Of a stretch of 64,000 nucleotides of DNA, positions 35,540 to 48,600 are shown one piece after another. Each line of letters opens with the position of its first letter. Position 1 is the stretch's first letter. Position numbers and translations under genes: made by a program. The notes beneath the pieces were generated by a model. That model saw only the letters and a program-made list of their open reading frames with translations. It was not told the origin of the DNA and searched no databases. The DNA lies in the NCBI GenBank assembly GCA_038380795.1, contig CM076280.1, positions 10,341,501-10,405,500 on the forward strand, in the 5' to 3' direction. This DNA is from Pyrocephalus nanus. Taxonomy: Eukaryota > Chordata > Aves > Passeriformes > Tyrannidae.

Positions 35540-35960
35540 TCACGGCGCGCCCTGAGGGAGAACTGAGGGGAGGGGGCGGGGCCTGAGGGGCGGGAACGGC
35601 GCGCGGGAGGGGCGTGGTCTCCATAAAGCCCCGCCCCCTTCCCTCTCACCCTCCGGGGCCGCCGGACAAAATGGCGGCGGGGCGGCCCCTCAGGCGGTGC
35701 CCTTAAAGGAGCCGCAGCCCCCGCTGCTGGGCGGGCGGGGTGGGTGAGCGGTGATCGCTCGGTGAGGGCGAGGAGGCGGCGGGGAGGTGCGCTGAGAGCC
35801 GGTGCCGTCCTCCCGGAGCGCCCCAGGGGCCGCCCTGCCCGCCGCGGCGGCGAGCGGTGGCCCGGCGTTACCATGTCAACGCAGGTAATCAAAGCGGCCG
35901 CCTGAGGGGACGCGGGGAGCGGCGGGACCCGCATGGGCCTCGGTGCGGCCCCGGGGAGGG
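35540..35960 (+). promoter_or_regulatory. CNTRL: CpG island, CNTRL promoter
   Basis: Dense GC/CpG sequence with GC boxes (GGGGCGGGGCC, GGGCGTGG), an E2F-like GGCGGGAA at 35589-35596 and no TATA box. It ends with a first-exon donor CAG|GTAATC at 35884/35885. The transcription start is inferred to be near the YY1-type element at 35666-35680. Confidence 0.8.
35666..35680 (+). promoter_or_regulatory. CNTRL: YY1-type element at probable CNTRL transcription start
   Basis: ACAAAATGGCGGCGG contains the strong YY1 core AAAATGGCGGC, which is common just downstream of the start site of TATA-less CpG-island promoters. If YY1 is positioned as usual, transcription begins just upstream, about 35640-35670. 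Confidence 0.55.
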
Positions 35961-36611
35961 GATGGGGGGTACTGCGAGCGCCCAGGGGGATGGGGGAACC
36001 CCAGGCCAGCCTCCTTTTCCCTCCTGGTGTGCCGTGGGTGTCACTGCAAACCGCGATCCGCGCTCAGGAAACGGCGTGGAAATGACAACTGCGCTCCCTG
36101 CGACAGCCAGGAACGCCCGCGGCATCTCCCTCTGCTGTCCCTGCCTCTCTCACGTTCCTGGTCCTGTTTGATGGAATGGATGGAAAAGAGTGGTTTTTCT
36201 TTGCCCCTCTATCCTTGACTTTCTTTCCTTTCCAGTTTTGGAGGGAAAAAAGAATCCGTTTCAAAGAAGACCAAATGCGATCATTCACAGAGCTCCAAGT
36301 TCCCCTAAAATCATATTTTTCTCTTTGTTCACTGGGTATAGTTGTCCATAAAACTCAGTCCCTGGAGATGATCCCTGCAAAAGACTCGTCCCACAGGACT
36401 TGCACGTGGCTTTTCCTACTTTAATCCCTGGGAAAAAAAAACTTCTTCACTGGGACGAGTGCCTGTTAACATCCCCTGGAATTTCCCAGGCGGTCACTGC
36501 ATGATTTGTTTGCAGAAAGGGAAACTCTGGGAATGCCTTTAAGATTTATCCTGATGTTCCTTTCTGTCCTCCCAGGCACTGCCCTGTGACATCTGGGATT
36601 TCTGGAGATGA
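35873..36611 (+). CDS. Upstream ORF of CNTRL, 15 codons, spliced
   Basis: Exon 1 ends with ATG TCA ACG CAG (35873-35884) in a strong context (ACCATGT). It is spliced to an acceptor at 36575/36576. The joined frame (MSTQALPCDIWDFWR) ends in TGA at 36609-36611, which overlaps the CNTRL start ATG (36608-36610) as ATGA. It is likely regulatory rather than a functional peptide. It exists only if this splice is used. Confidence 0.5.
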
Positions 36612-39600
36612 GGAAAGGCTCTGTGAGAAAAGCACCGGGCGGAAAATCAGCCCCTCAGACACCACGTGCCATGTCCCCTGTCAGCTCAGGTACCAGCTCC
36701 CCGTCTCCCCTCGGCCAGCAGACACCTCCAGCTGCTCCCAAAAGCCTGGAGCAGGTGTGCCAACAACTGGACATTCCAGCAGAAAACGTGGGACCTGCTT
36801 TGAAGTTTCAGAAAGGTTTGTATGATGAACAACTGCTGGTGGAAAAGTGCACGCCACAGGCATGAAAAATCAGTGTTCTGGGAGTTGTGTGGTTAAGGAT
36901 GTAAGATCTGTTGGAAAGAGGCCTGAAAAACTTGCTTTCATCTTTTTTTTGTGGTTTTTTTGGAACTTAAATGAGGAAATGAGAATAATGAGACTTTTAG
37001 TCCTCCCTGTAAATGCTTCTGATGTGCTGGTTCTTCTCATCCAGTGGTGAGGGATGGGATGATTTTCAACGTTTTAACACTAATCAGAGTGAAATTCAAG
37101 ACTAATATAAAAATCACCAGTTCTTTTCACTGCTAAAGGTGGTTTCTGTGCTTAATTTCAGGTGAAAATGGCGTTACCCCAGGAGTTAAGTACATCACTG
37201 AGCCCCTCATAAAGGCTCTGTCCAAACAGCAAAACTTGGCATGTATAAGCTCACTGAATCTTTCTTCCCCAAAAGATGGGGACAAAAAGTTCAAGGTAAG
37301 GTTTTTGACAATAGCTGGTCATGAAACCAAGCTTAAAGTTGATTTTTAGTTATTTTTTAGCAAAGGTTTATTTTAGGTGGATGTGAACACCATATCCTGT
37401 TAGCTTAGTTCTGCAAACAGCTTCTGTTTAAAAAAAAAAAAGGTAAAAAGAAACCCAATTGATTCATTAGAGTGATGTCTAAAACACCATTAATTTGTGT
37501 GATTTTTTTTTTTTTAGCTTTTGGTTTGTGCTGGTTTGGGTTTGGTTTTTTTGGGGGTGTGGTTTTTAATGGGATATTCTCTTTCATGTAAATGAGACCG
37601 GTCCACTGTAAACTTAAAATCCAGTTTTTCCTCTTCCAGCACCATGGAACTCTGTACCTAAAGTGAGGTTTTAGAACCCAGCAGTGGAACTGTGATTAAT
37701 TAAATGTTAGAACAGTTGGTATTTGTAGGGAACAGGTGGTTGGTAAAATCAGAAATCTGCTTTCCCTTTAAAAATAAAAAAACTTGCAATGCTGAAGGAT
37801 TAATTTCCTGTTCTTCAGTACATAGAAAATCTGGAAAAATGCTCTCAGCTGGAGACACTGAATCTTAGCAACAACCAGATCGAGAAGATGGAGAAGTTGG
37901 ACAAACTGCTGAAGTTACGGGAGCTCAACTTGTCCTGCAACAGGATCAGGTGGGAGGAAAGCTGGGAGGGTTTGGGGAGCCCAGGGCAGGTCTGGGGAGC
38001 CCAAACTCTTTGGTGTTGGAAGCATAAATAGTTCTGGGAAGTGCTGTCAGTGCTGTGGTTAAACTTGTTTTCCTTGGAAACCGAGCCAGAGGTGCAGGTT
38101 TCCAGATCCCACAGTGCGAGAACCCAATTAAATGCCTTAAAAATTTAATTAAGCTTTTATTGCTTGTTATTCCAGGTAACATAATAAGTTTCCTTTTAGG
38201 AGAGGAAGCTGAATGGGCTTGATCAGGCAGGCAGGGAAACCACTGAACTGCTTTGGAACTGCTTGGAGAGGATGGGGTCTTGTTTGGGATGGGTTAAAAG
38301 TGTTGAAGGGTGATGGTTCATGCCCCAGCAAATGACTTTTCAGTGCTTTTAATGTTTCTGTCAGTGAAATGTGATCTTTGCTGTGATGAAACCCATGCTG
38401 CAGCAGAGGAGCTGCAGTTTATGTGGAGAAGTTAAGGATAGGAAGTGTGTGAACACAGGTTTCCTCACGTGGCATTCCCACAACTTCCTCTCTCAGCAGG
38501 AATTGAGAAGGGCAGAGGAGCTTTGAGCTACTGCTCTGTGTTTGTGTACAGCTGGAATATATTCAATAAATAATATACACAAGAGCACATTCTGCTGTTC
38601 TTTGTAACAATAATCACATATTTAGAGAAATGCCGGAATGGTTTCCTCAATATTTACTGTTTTAGTAAAACACTGACAAATGTAGCTCTTCATGTGCCAC
38701 TTCACAGTTGATCCTTCTTTGTACGGGAAAAAAAAACCCCAAACACTTAAACTTGTTTATTTGGGTTCATCTTTGTCCCATAAGGTTCTCAAGAGAAAAA
38801 GAACTAAGAAATAATCTAGATATGTAAAAGTGAAGGTTTTGCCACAGAGACAGAAAGTCATGCTGGGATTTTTGATCTTACTTTAGTACCTGTAAGTAAA
38901 TTGATGTAATTTAATTTGCACTGTGAGTCCATGGCAGTGAATAACTGTCCTTCCTGATCTCCTGGTTAATTATGTGAGGCAGACTTTGCTGCAGCTTGCC
39001 TGGAAATGTGCTGTGGCTCTTGCTAAGCTCTCTTTTGGTTCTCTTTTGCAGCAAAATCGAGGGTCTAGAACATCTGCAGAACCTCCAGAAGCTGAACCTG
39101 GCAGGGAATGAGATCGAGCACATCCCTGTGTGGGTGGGGAAGAAGCTGCGATCCCTCCGTGTCCTCAACCTGACCCACAACAAGCTGTCATCAGTGAGTG
39201 AGGGGAGGCACCAGCAGGCTCTGCTCAGGAGCCTTTCAGGAGGGACCTGATGGATCCACCCTGCTTGGCTCACTCTGAAGAGTGCACTTCCTTTTGATCA
39301 GAAAAACTCCTTTTGAGCCAGGTTTTGAAGACACAAACCTGTGTGATGCTGTTTGGGAAAATTAGAGTTTTTGGAAGGTTATCCATATCCACAGGTCTTG
39401 GTGGCTGGAATTTCCAAGACCAGACTTCATTAAATTTACCCTCTTTCCTTTTTTTAACAGAAGAAGCCATCTGATTTCAGGCAGTGGCTTCAGTCAGAGG
39501 GCTGTGTGTTTGGGTAGGGTTTTAGAGATTACTCTGTAGCATAAACACTAAAATAGGTCCTTGGATACAAACTTAAGACATTCTGCATAATCAGAAATTC

Positions 39601-42600
39601 CCTCAGGGGGGTTTAACTGTTCCTGGAAGGATGTCCAATCACTGTTCCTTTTCTCTTTGCTTTAGCTCCATGACATAACTAAACTAAAGCCTCTCCAAGA
39701 CCTGACCTCTCTGTTCCTTGCTGATAATCCCATTGGAAATCTGCCTCATTGCTGCCTCTACACCATCTTCCACCTGAGAGCTCTGGAAAACCTGGATGGG
39801 CAGCCAGTGACAAATCACGACAGGCAGGAAGCTCTGGAGAGGTTTAATTTAGGTAAGAGCAAGTTAAACCTAAAGGGAATGACACCAAAATTGAAATTTA
39901 GGAGGAGAAGATTTTTCTGTTTGAACGTTTCTGTCATTCTGGTTTGCAGAGGAGATCGAAAAATTAGAGAGAGAGCTGGAAAACACAGTGAAGGAGATGG
40001 AGAACCTCAAACTGACCCAGTCCAAGGTGCTGGAGCAGCTTCACCATCAAGATGAGGTCAACAAATCACTGAAAGAAAAGACTTTGCAGCAGAAACAAAG
40101 CTTTGAAGACCTCCAAAGGGACCTGGGCACCAAAAATGAGCTGGTAAGGTCATCACCTGCACTGAGCAAACACTTGCACACAGAGTTGGCAGTGAGAGGG
40201 TTCAAATGGCTGGAGATTGATGTTGAAAATTGGGACAAACCCTGGGGACTTCAGCTCTCTGAAGGGTGGTTGTTTACCGGTGGTTCTGCAACATTCTTTC
40301 TGTAGAAAGAGTAAGTATATTGAGCCAGCAGTCAGCATCACTCTTGCCATTTATGGTAACTTGTTTGCTTGTGTCTGATAATTGTTTATTTTTGTTTAAA
40401 ATTTGGTCAGTTGGTGAAAGGTTAAGTGTCCTCTGGCTGCTAAAGTGCTGATGCACTGAAATATTCTGCTCTAACCTGCTGCTGCAACCAGGGAAAAAGT
40501 TAATACTTCTCCAAAACCAAGATGTACATTGAGTTATATGTCAGTAATAGCCCCTCATTGTTATTTTGGGTGTTGTATTTTCTTCACATCATCCTAAAAT
40601 CTTATCTTTGAATATCTTTCATTGGTAGCTGTGAAATCAAGTCCTGTTGACTTGAGAGTGATGGGAACTTAAGGGATGGATTTTACCTTGGTAGACTTGT
40701 CCTCTAAAACTTCCCCCTCCAGTCTGTTGACAGTTCACACTTCAGAGCAGTTCATTCTCTGAACACACCCCACTAACCAGCAATCTGTTCCTGAAGTGGA
40801 ATGTTGGGTATAATGAGATTTAGCAGCGGATTCTTTGCAAGTTGAGCCCACTGTTCCCCTCGGGGTGACAACTGTGCTTGCCTCTCTCCTCCTTCAGCTG
40901 GTGTGGTGCTTTGTGCCAGCCCCCTTTCTGCAGAGCCTTTGTTCCTCACTGAAGGTACCCCCCTGTGCTCCTGCTTGCATGGAGATTTGATTTTTAGGGT
41001 GTATTTGCACTTTCACTGAAGTAGCACCATTGGTATGAGGTGTTCACTGTGGGTTTGGATACAATTTTCTTGATTTTTTTTTTTTTTTCTCTGAAACACA
41101 GTTAATTTTTGCATGGCATTTTATCAGGTTTTGCAATCTTTCTTGAAGCCTTTCCCGTTCTTATCTTTTCCTCCATTAGTCCTGCTTTCCACTGTCTGTT
41201 GGAATTGTGCTGCATGTCCTCCCTCAGGTATTCAGTGTGAAAAGTTGATTTAAAATGAAATCACATGATGGACCTTTACTTAAAAATAGCATTAAGACCT
41301 ACAAAGTTAAGCTAAAATAAAATTCATAGACTTGTACATTTGACAGCTGAGATATTTTGTTTCTTTTACAGGCCATGAGTGTTAATAATTCCTCTGCTCA
41401 TGGGTAGCAATAAATACATTTATTATTTGGCCTGGATGTTGCTGAAGGATCACAACCAAATTAGTTTTCTTTTAATCCAAAGTTAATAACGGATTTCTTT
41501 CCAAACCTTTGACACACATAAACCTCCAGGGCCTTTCATGTGATCTATTTGTGTTCTGTTAATTGTGGGGCTTTCAGTCATCATTGTAGCTCCTAATGAA
41601 GCTGCACTTTGTGATGTTCTGGATGCAAAGCCCTGTGAGCAGTGACTGTGAGCTGTGACTGTGAGCTTTGAGCTGTGTTTCCCAGCTGTGCCTGTGCCCT
41701 GCTCTCTGCAGAGCTGCAGTGTGAGTGGTGATGACACTTGAGTAAATCCAGCTGATTGTTCCCTGCTCCCTCAGCTGAAGCAGAAGACAGTGGAGCTGAC
41801 CCGAGCGTGCCAGAAGCAGTACGAGCTGGAGCAGGAGCTGGCCTTTTATAAGATCGATGCCAAATTCGAGCCCTTGAATTATTTTCCATCAGAGGTAATC
41901 GTTTTGAAAAGAATGGATCTTGTCCTTGCTGTTTCTCTTGATTTTCAACTTGGAAAATGAAGTTTTTCTATCATTCTAGTGCTTAATTAAAAGTTACTAG
42001 CTACAAAATATAAGCATTTCATTTTAAAATCATGGGCTATAAGTTTTCAACTAAACAATAAGTGACATTTAATGTGCTGAATATTAATGTACACATCTAT
42101 GTGTGTTTTAGCTGAGTCCATCAGCAAACATCTCATTCTTAGTAACCAAACAAATGCCAGGCCCTTCTTCTGGATTAATTTGGGAGGCCTTTTTCCCTGG
42201 TGGTATTAAATTGAACAGAAAAAGCACAGAAATCCTTTCTCCTGGTAGAGCCCCCCACTCTGTGTCAAACCTGCAAAAAAATATGTAGATGGCTGAATGA
42301 AAGCAGACTCACCAGAAACGTGAAGCTCAGTAATTATTAACTATAATTAAGTTATGTCTGAGTAAAATTTAAGTGCAATGATGGAATGGGCTAAGTCTAA
42401 TCTAAGCAAATCTAAAATCCTAAGATAAAGTTCTCCCAGTTAAATATCCACTTGCATCACACCTTTGCAGCAAACTGATCACACCCCACCTGGGTCAGTT
42501 TGTTTTTAATTCTGTTATAAAATAACAATATTCAAGGCCAAGCACGTGGGGTGTAATTATCCTCATTTCAAATTGCTTTGAGAGTTGGTAAGAGAGTTAA

Positions 42601-45600
42601 ATGTCAACTATGAATTACCTGCAGCCCCATTTCTGAGGTAAAGACAAGTTGCTTCCCTGCTTGCAGGAGGTGGAAGTGGCTGATGTGCCTGGGGAGAGCC
42701 CTTACATCGGCAAGGCCAGGTACAAGAGGAACGTGTTTGTTAGGGAAGGGTTCATCGCTCACAGGGCCCAGCAGCTGCACCTGGGCCACGTGCAGAGAGC
42801 TGGAGATGAATTCTGGAGGAAAACCCAGCTGGAACTGCATCTCCAAACCCTGGATGGACTACTGGAGAGGAAAGAAAAGAAGATTAATTCAGGTAGAATC
42901 TTATTTTTTTTTTAATCAAATAAAATGAATATATCTATCTCTCAATGTGGTTCATTCCACTGACATAAGGAGTGCTGTCAATTCTCAACACTGTGCCTGC
43001 AGTTGGGGTCAAAGCTCTTACACTTTCTTATGGCTGTTATTTTACTGTAACCCCACAGGAAGGGATTGCAGATTGTTGAAAGCACAAAGCTAGGGAGGCT
43101 TCATATTTGATGCATTAATTTAGCTGTGTGAGACTCATTACAAGAACTCCAGACATACTTTTTGAGAGACCAGAATGTGTTGGCTTGTGATTATCACTGC
43201 CTTAAGAAAATGCTGATTTTTCTGGTGACAGAAACTGCGTATCAATGTCAAACACAAGATTATCATGTATCCTGTGGGACTGTGGGGTTTTTTTTTGTCT
43301 GCAGCACAGAGGAGGTTGGAAGAACTGCAAAGTGCAATTGGAGATGCAGAACAAAGAGTTTGGAAAGTTACAAAGGAACTGCAACAACTGGAGGCTGCTC
43401 TGGATCAGAAAAAAGTAAGTTGTGCCACAAGTGGCAGAGGAAAGTGTTTGAAGAACTGCTGATCTAGAAAATACAACTTTTTCTCCCCACTCTTTCAAAC
43501 GGACACTGCACATGTATAAACACATTTGTCACACCTCAGAAAAGTCTGAGAGGCTTTAGAGAGCTTGTTTACAAACAAGCTGGCAGGGCTGTGGTGCAGT
43601 TAACGGCATCTAAACATGTTCCCTGTGTTGCTGATGATGATTGACATTCCCCAGAATGCTTTGAAGGAACCTGCTGTGTAGGTTCAGCTGTGCAGTTAAC
43701 AGGCAATGCAGCTCCACAATTGGCAGCAAGAATTCATTTCAAGCCATTTATCAGCATTAAACTAAAACTGTCTCTGCCATTACTTCAACTGTCATCAGTT
43801 ATTGCTATTTTTAGTTTTTTAACTTGCCTTAAAATCAATGAGCAGGATCTTTATTGCAGTGTTAAACATGTTCTTGATCAGCTGGGTATCCCCAACTAAA
43901 GCCACTCAACCCCCTGCAGATATCCCAGGCCAACAGAGCAGCAATTGAACAGCAGCTGAGTGAGAAGATCCAACTCCTGCAGCAGCTCCAGAGGGAAACC
44001 TTAGACCTGGAAAAGCAAATAGAGAAACAGAGAAGGGAAATAGGGAAAAAACAGAAAGAGCTTGAAGACCTGCAGAGTTCTCTTGCTTCTATAAACCCTG
44101 AGGACCCGAGACACGTGAGTACAACCCAAATCTTCTGGTGGCCTCTCTGTGTCTCACACGGTGCTGTCGGTGCTGAGAATCACCAAGGGCTCAGAGGTCC
44201 CATCCTCCAGGGCTGGGGCACAGCTGGGTGTGCCAAGGAGGGCTCGGGCTTCATTTTCTGATCCTCAGACAGGCAGGACTTCTGATTTTGGGGTTCTTCA
44301 CTGTGTTCAGGAACACCACGAGCCTGTGGAAATTCGAACTAACCCGAAATTTAATTAGTTTAAAAGCTGATTTCCACTTGAGAGGATTTTAAGCCAGCTC
44401 GATGCTCCTGAGTAAACAAGGACACAATTACTACACGTTTTTAAAAAAGGGGCAAAACAAAAAAAAAAAAAGAGCGCTTTAAAACTTTTTTTCCCCCCCT
44501 TTGCTGGGTGGCTGAAGGGCCGGGGAGGCTCCCGGGGCACGGCAGGAGCGAGCCCGGCCCTTCCCGCGGCCGCCCCTCGCTTCGAATCACAACACAGGAA
44601 GCGCTGCCGGGACCAACGGCCGGGAACGGGGACAGGAACGGGAGAGGGGACGGGGACAGGAACGGGAGAGGGGACGGGAACGGAGCGGGGACAGGAACGG
44701 GAGCTCCGACCCCCATCCCCCGGCACAGCCCCCCCATCCCCCGGCTCGCTCTCCAAATGAAGCCCAGCTCGGGCTGGGGCGCTCGCCAAGTGGCATCCCG
44801 GGCAGGAAGGACAAAGGCAAAGCTGTGAGTGTTTGCGCTCGTTGTTTTTTAAACACCCTTTTTGTTTTGGTGACGTTCGGCAGCGGCGGCGACTCGATTT
44901 GGGGTGTACTTGTTGGTGTTTCGCTTCTGGGGGCTGAGCGGTTGGGTGGGTTGTTTGGAGCAAGGTGGTGACAAGTTGAATCGCGGTGGATGTGAGAGTT
45001 AAACTTCCGGTTTAACCCGTTCAAAATGCGAGAAAATTCGGGTTTTCCTTTTGTTATGGAAGCAACTTTCAAAGTTTTGGTTGGGTTTTGGTTTCTGTTT
45101 TTCCTGAGGGCTTGCGTTTAAATTTTGTCCCGCTGGCTCGCTTTGTTCTTTTGGAGAAGTAACAAAAAGGTGCTGTTTGTCGTGACCATAATTGTATATT
45201 TGCCCGAGTTTCTGGCATTTGAGTCTTTCTGAGCAATTTCAGAGCAGTGAGAAACAGCACTTTATTCTGTTGATAACCACGTTTTGTATGCAGCTGAAAC
45301 AATCAGCTAATTCATAGTAAATGCATCGAGTCCTGGCCAAAGCCTGTGTGTCTCCCAGAAATGCTTTAATAAAATAACAGATATTCTGCTTTAAGTAAAT
45401 CTCAACTGTAAAGTTGGCCTGACCTGCTGGTTGTTCAGAGTCATTTCCCTTGGAGTGCTGACCTGACACGTTCTAAAGCATCATCTGCTCCCAAGGCACT
45501 GCAGGATTAAAGGTTCTGGAGGAAATCATGTTTGCTCTTGACTGAGAGAGGAAATGGTAGAACAAAAAAATGTAAAGGCAGGACGAAAGACAGCAGCCAT

Positions 45601-48600
45601 GAGGGGTGATTTGTAAATGCAGGCTTTATCCATTGTGCCTGGGCAAGGGGGAGGCTCCAAACAATGCTGCTGCTCACAGATTGCTGCTTATCTGGGCTTC
45701 TTTGTGGGGCAGGAGGGGAGGGAAAATAAAACCCCAAGCGCCACAACGTGTGCTGGGCTTGTGACTGGTATTGCTGATGGAGGGTTTGTAAATCTCTGCT
45801 GATGCTGCCCTGCTTTACCTTTCCAACTGTTCCCTGCTAGGCTCACATGAAAGCTCAGAGAGCAGGCAAAGAGCAGCAGGTGGATATGATGACCAAACAG
45901 TGCCAGCAGCTGGAGAGCCGCCTGGATGAGATGCTGGCCAGGATTGCCAAGGAGACCGAGGAAATCAAGGACTTGGAGCAGCAGCTCACCGATGGTAAAT
46001 GGTCATTTTTTAATTCCAGCATTTCTTTGGGAAAACGTGACAGTTGAGGGTTCAGTTCTGCTCATCTTTGTGCAAGTGGAATGTGTAGGAAAATGTTGAA
46101 AAACTGTTCTTAGCTGATGTGAAAGGACACTGTGTGTGTTCACCTCACTCGTACAGGGCTGGGGAAGGTCATTTGGAAGGCTTTTCCCTTATTTTCTTTT
46201 CCCTTAAGGCAAGGGATAAGGTTTGGAAGCTGAGATGAAGAAAGCGAGTTTTTTATTTGTTTCATAAATAAATGGGGCTTCTTGACAATCTGACATTTGT
46301 TTTGCATCTCTGCAGGTCAGATAGCAACAAATGAAGCCCTGAAAAGGGACTTGGAAAGCATCATCACTGGGCTGCAGGAATACCTGCAAAGTGTCAAGTG
46401 CCAGGCCAGACAGGCCAGTGAGGAGTGCAAGAAGTTGCAGAAGGATAAAGAATCTTTGCTAGAAAGGTTGGCAGATCTAGAGGAGGATAAAAACAACCTG
46501 GAAATGGTTGCCATGGATGCTGAAAATATGAGAAAAGTAAGGCTTTTAATACCTTTCTACCCAAATTCAGATGTCTGAGAGTAAACTTGAAAAAAAACAA
46601 AAGATTTGGACTAGGGAAGCACAAGTGGCCTTGTAACATCAGTTAGATGTGGCCACACACCTGGAGAAAAGAATCTGGCCTTTAAAAGCAGTTGCCAGAG
46701 ACTTACAGGAAATAGGAACTTCATGGGAGATGCCTCAGAAATGCAGGTGTGACCCTTCAGGCATCATCACTGCAAAGGTGACCCTGTGGGGAATGGGACA
46801 CTGGGCAGGGATGTGTTACCAGCTTGGATCTGTCCTGGCAGCCGTGTCTTGGCACCCTGGGGAGTTTTGTGTCAGCCTGAACTCCAGGGACACATCACTT
46901 TGTCACTCTGTCACCTCACCTTTCTAACCTGAGGGGGGATTTTTGATCAGTCAGAGCAGCATCACTGATTGACCCGACCTTAAACACTAAACCCTTCAAG
47001 TGTGAATGTTTAGTGAGTTCCTGGGTTAAAGGGGAAGCAGGCACTGTAGCAATCCTGGCTGTTTACATCCTCCTAAAATGACTCTGCAATTGCAGGAGAT
47101 TGCAGTGCTGGAGAGAGCCCTGCAGGAGCAGCAGGAGATCAATGAGTCCCTCCGGGATGCCCAAGGCAGGGTCAGTGCCTACGAGGCTGAGCTGGAAGCC
47201 CAGCTGAGAGACAGAGATGCTGAGGCCAAGCAGCAAAAAGAAGAGTTTGAAAGGCTGAAACAACTCAGCCAGGTAAGAACAGAGCTCTGGTGCTGCCACA
47301 GGGGTTACCTGTGGGATGAGGGAGGACCAAACTTCCCTCCCTCCCTCCCACATCTCCAACTGTTGGTTCAGTTGTGCCCCCAGATGGAAGGTGGCACCAC
47401 TTTGGCATTTACAGCTTTGCTTCGGTCCAGATGGTTTGGTTGGGGTTGTTTTTGTGGGATTTATTTTTAGGAGGTGTTGTCATCCTGTTGCTGTTCTAGG
47501 AAAGGCATCTGTTGTGTGTTCAGTGACAGGTTGGGGTGGGGAGTTGAGGGTATTAATCTGCAGGTTTTCTGTGGTTGTAGATGGAACTGTCAGCCCTGCA
47601 AGCTGAACTCGAAAAAGAAAGGCAGGTGTTAGAGAATGCTCTGAGCAAAGCACAGCTGGCAGAAGAGAAGGAACAGCAAAATTACAAGCTCCTCTCTCAG
47701 TTCAAACAACTGCAGGTGAAGTATTTGTTGTGTTAATAATTTCAGCTTTTATCATTTGTGGATTTGTTTACTTACATTTGTGTGGATTTTTTTGGTCTTT
47801 TTTTTTATTTTATTTTAGGGAGACAACAATCTCCTGAAAGAACAGCTGAAAGATCTCCAGAAGCAGCTAAACCATGCAGTTGGGAACTTAATTCACCCTG
47901 AGGAAGTCTTGGCTTGTGTAAATGAACTCAGGCAGATGCTGCAGTCGGGGGCTGGGGAGATGAAGTGAGTACAACAAAAATACAAATGGGCAGGTGTGGC
48001 CATGGGAAAGGGGTCCTGATTGTTCCTCTGGGCTGGGCACTGGGAAGGCCACACCTCACAAGGGACAGGACGAGGGGAAACACCCTCAAGCTGTGCCAGG
48101 GGACGTTTGGATTGGATATTTGGGGACATTTTCCTCACTGGAAGGGTTGTCAAGCCTTGGAACAGCTGCCCAGGGCAGAAAGAATGCACATTGTACGTCC
48201 TAAACTTGCACTGTTGTTGTCTCAGGCTTCATTATTTCAGTTTTGGGCATCACAACTTGCAGTTGGTATTTTCTGTCTCTCTTTCAGGTGCCCAAATTCA
48301 GCTGATGTTGTGAGGAAAAGCCTGGCAGAGCTGCAGAGGGAACTGAGGGACATCCTTGCAGATGCTGAGAGGGAAAAACAGAAAGCATGGGCTAAACAGA
48401 ACCAGCTGCAGGAAGAAATGGTGTCCCAGCAGGAAAAGCTGGAAGAATTACAGGAGAAATATAGACAGGCAAGTATCAAACAACTAAAGCAGGAGTGTTT
48501 CAGATCAGTCCAAAAAAATGTAACTTGCAGCTGAAGGATGAAGTTTCATTACAGAGGAGGCTTCGCTGCACTTTGTGTTTCATGTAACAGTGGAGTCTGG

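Larger units (their letters stand above)
33955..35540. other. C5-CNTRL intergenic region
   Basis: Space between the divergently transcribed C5 and CNTRL. It holds the short C5 5' UTR/promoter, a strongly AT-rich TATATATTCATT tract (about 34137-34286), a CAA run near 34380 and a poly(A) run at 34681. I see no exon in it. Confidence 0.7.

Noticed and set aside
35473..35934. 153-codon minus-strand open stretch over the CNTRL CpG island
   Set aside because: GC-rich sequence lacks stop codons by composition. There is no homology and it runs antisense to the CNTRL first exon.
44757..44824. Alternative CNTRL N-terminus from the ATG in the intronic CpG island
   Set aside because: Spliced to exon 11 it reaches a stop within three codons, so it cannot be a coding start. 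Only a non-coding first exon remains possible.
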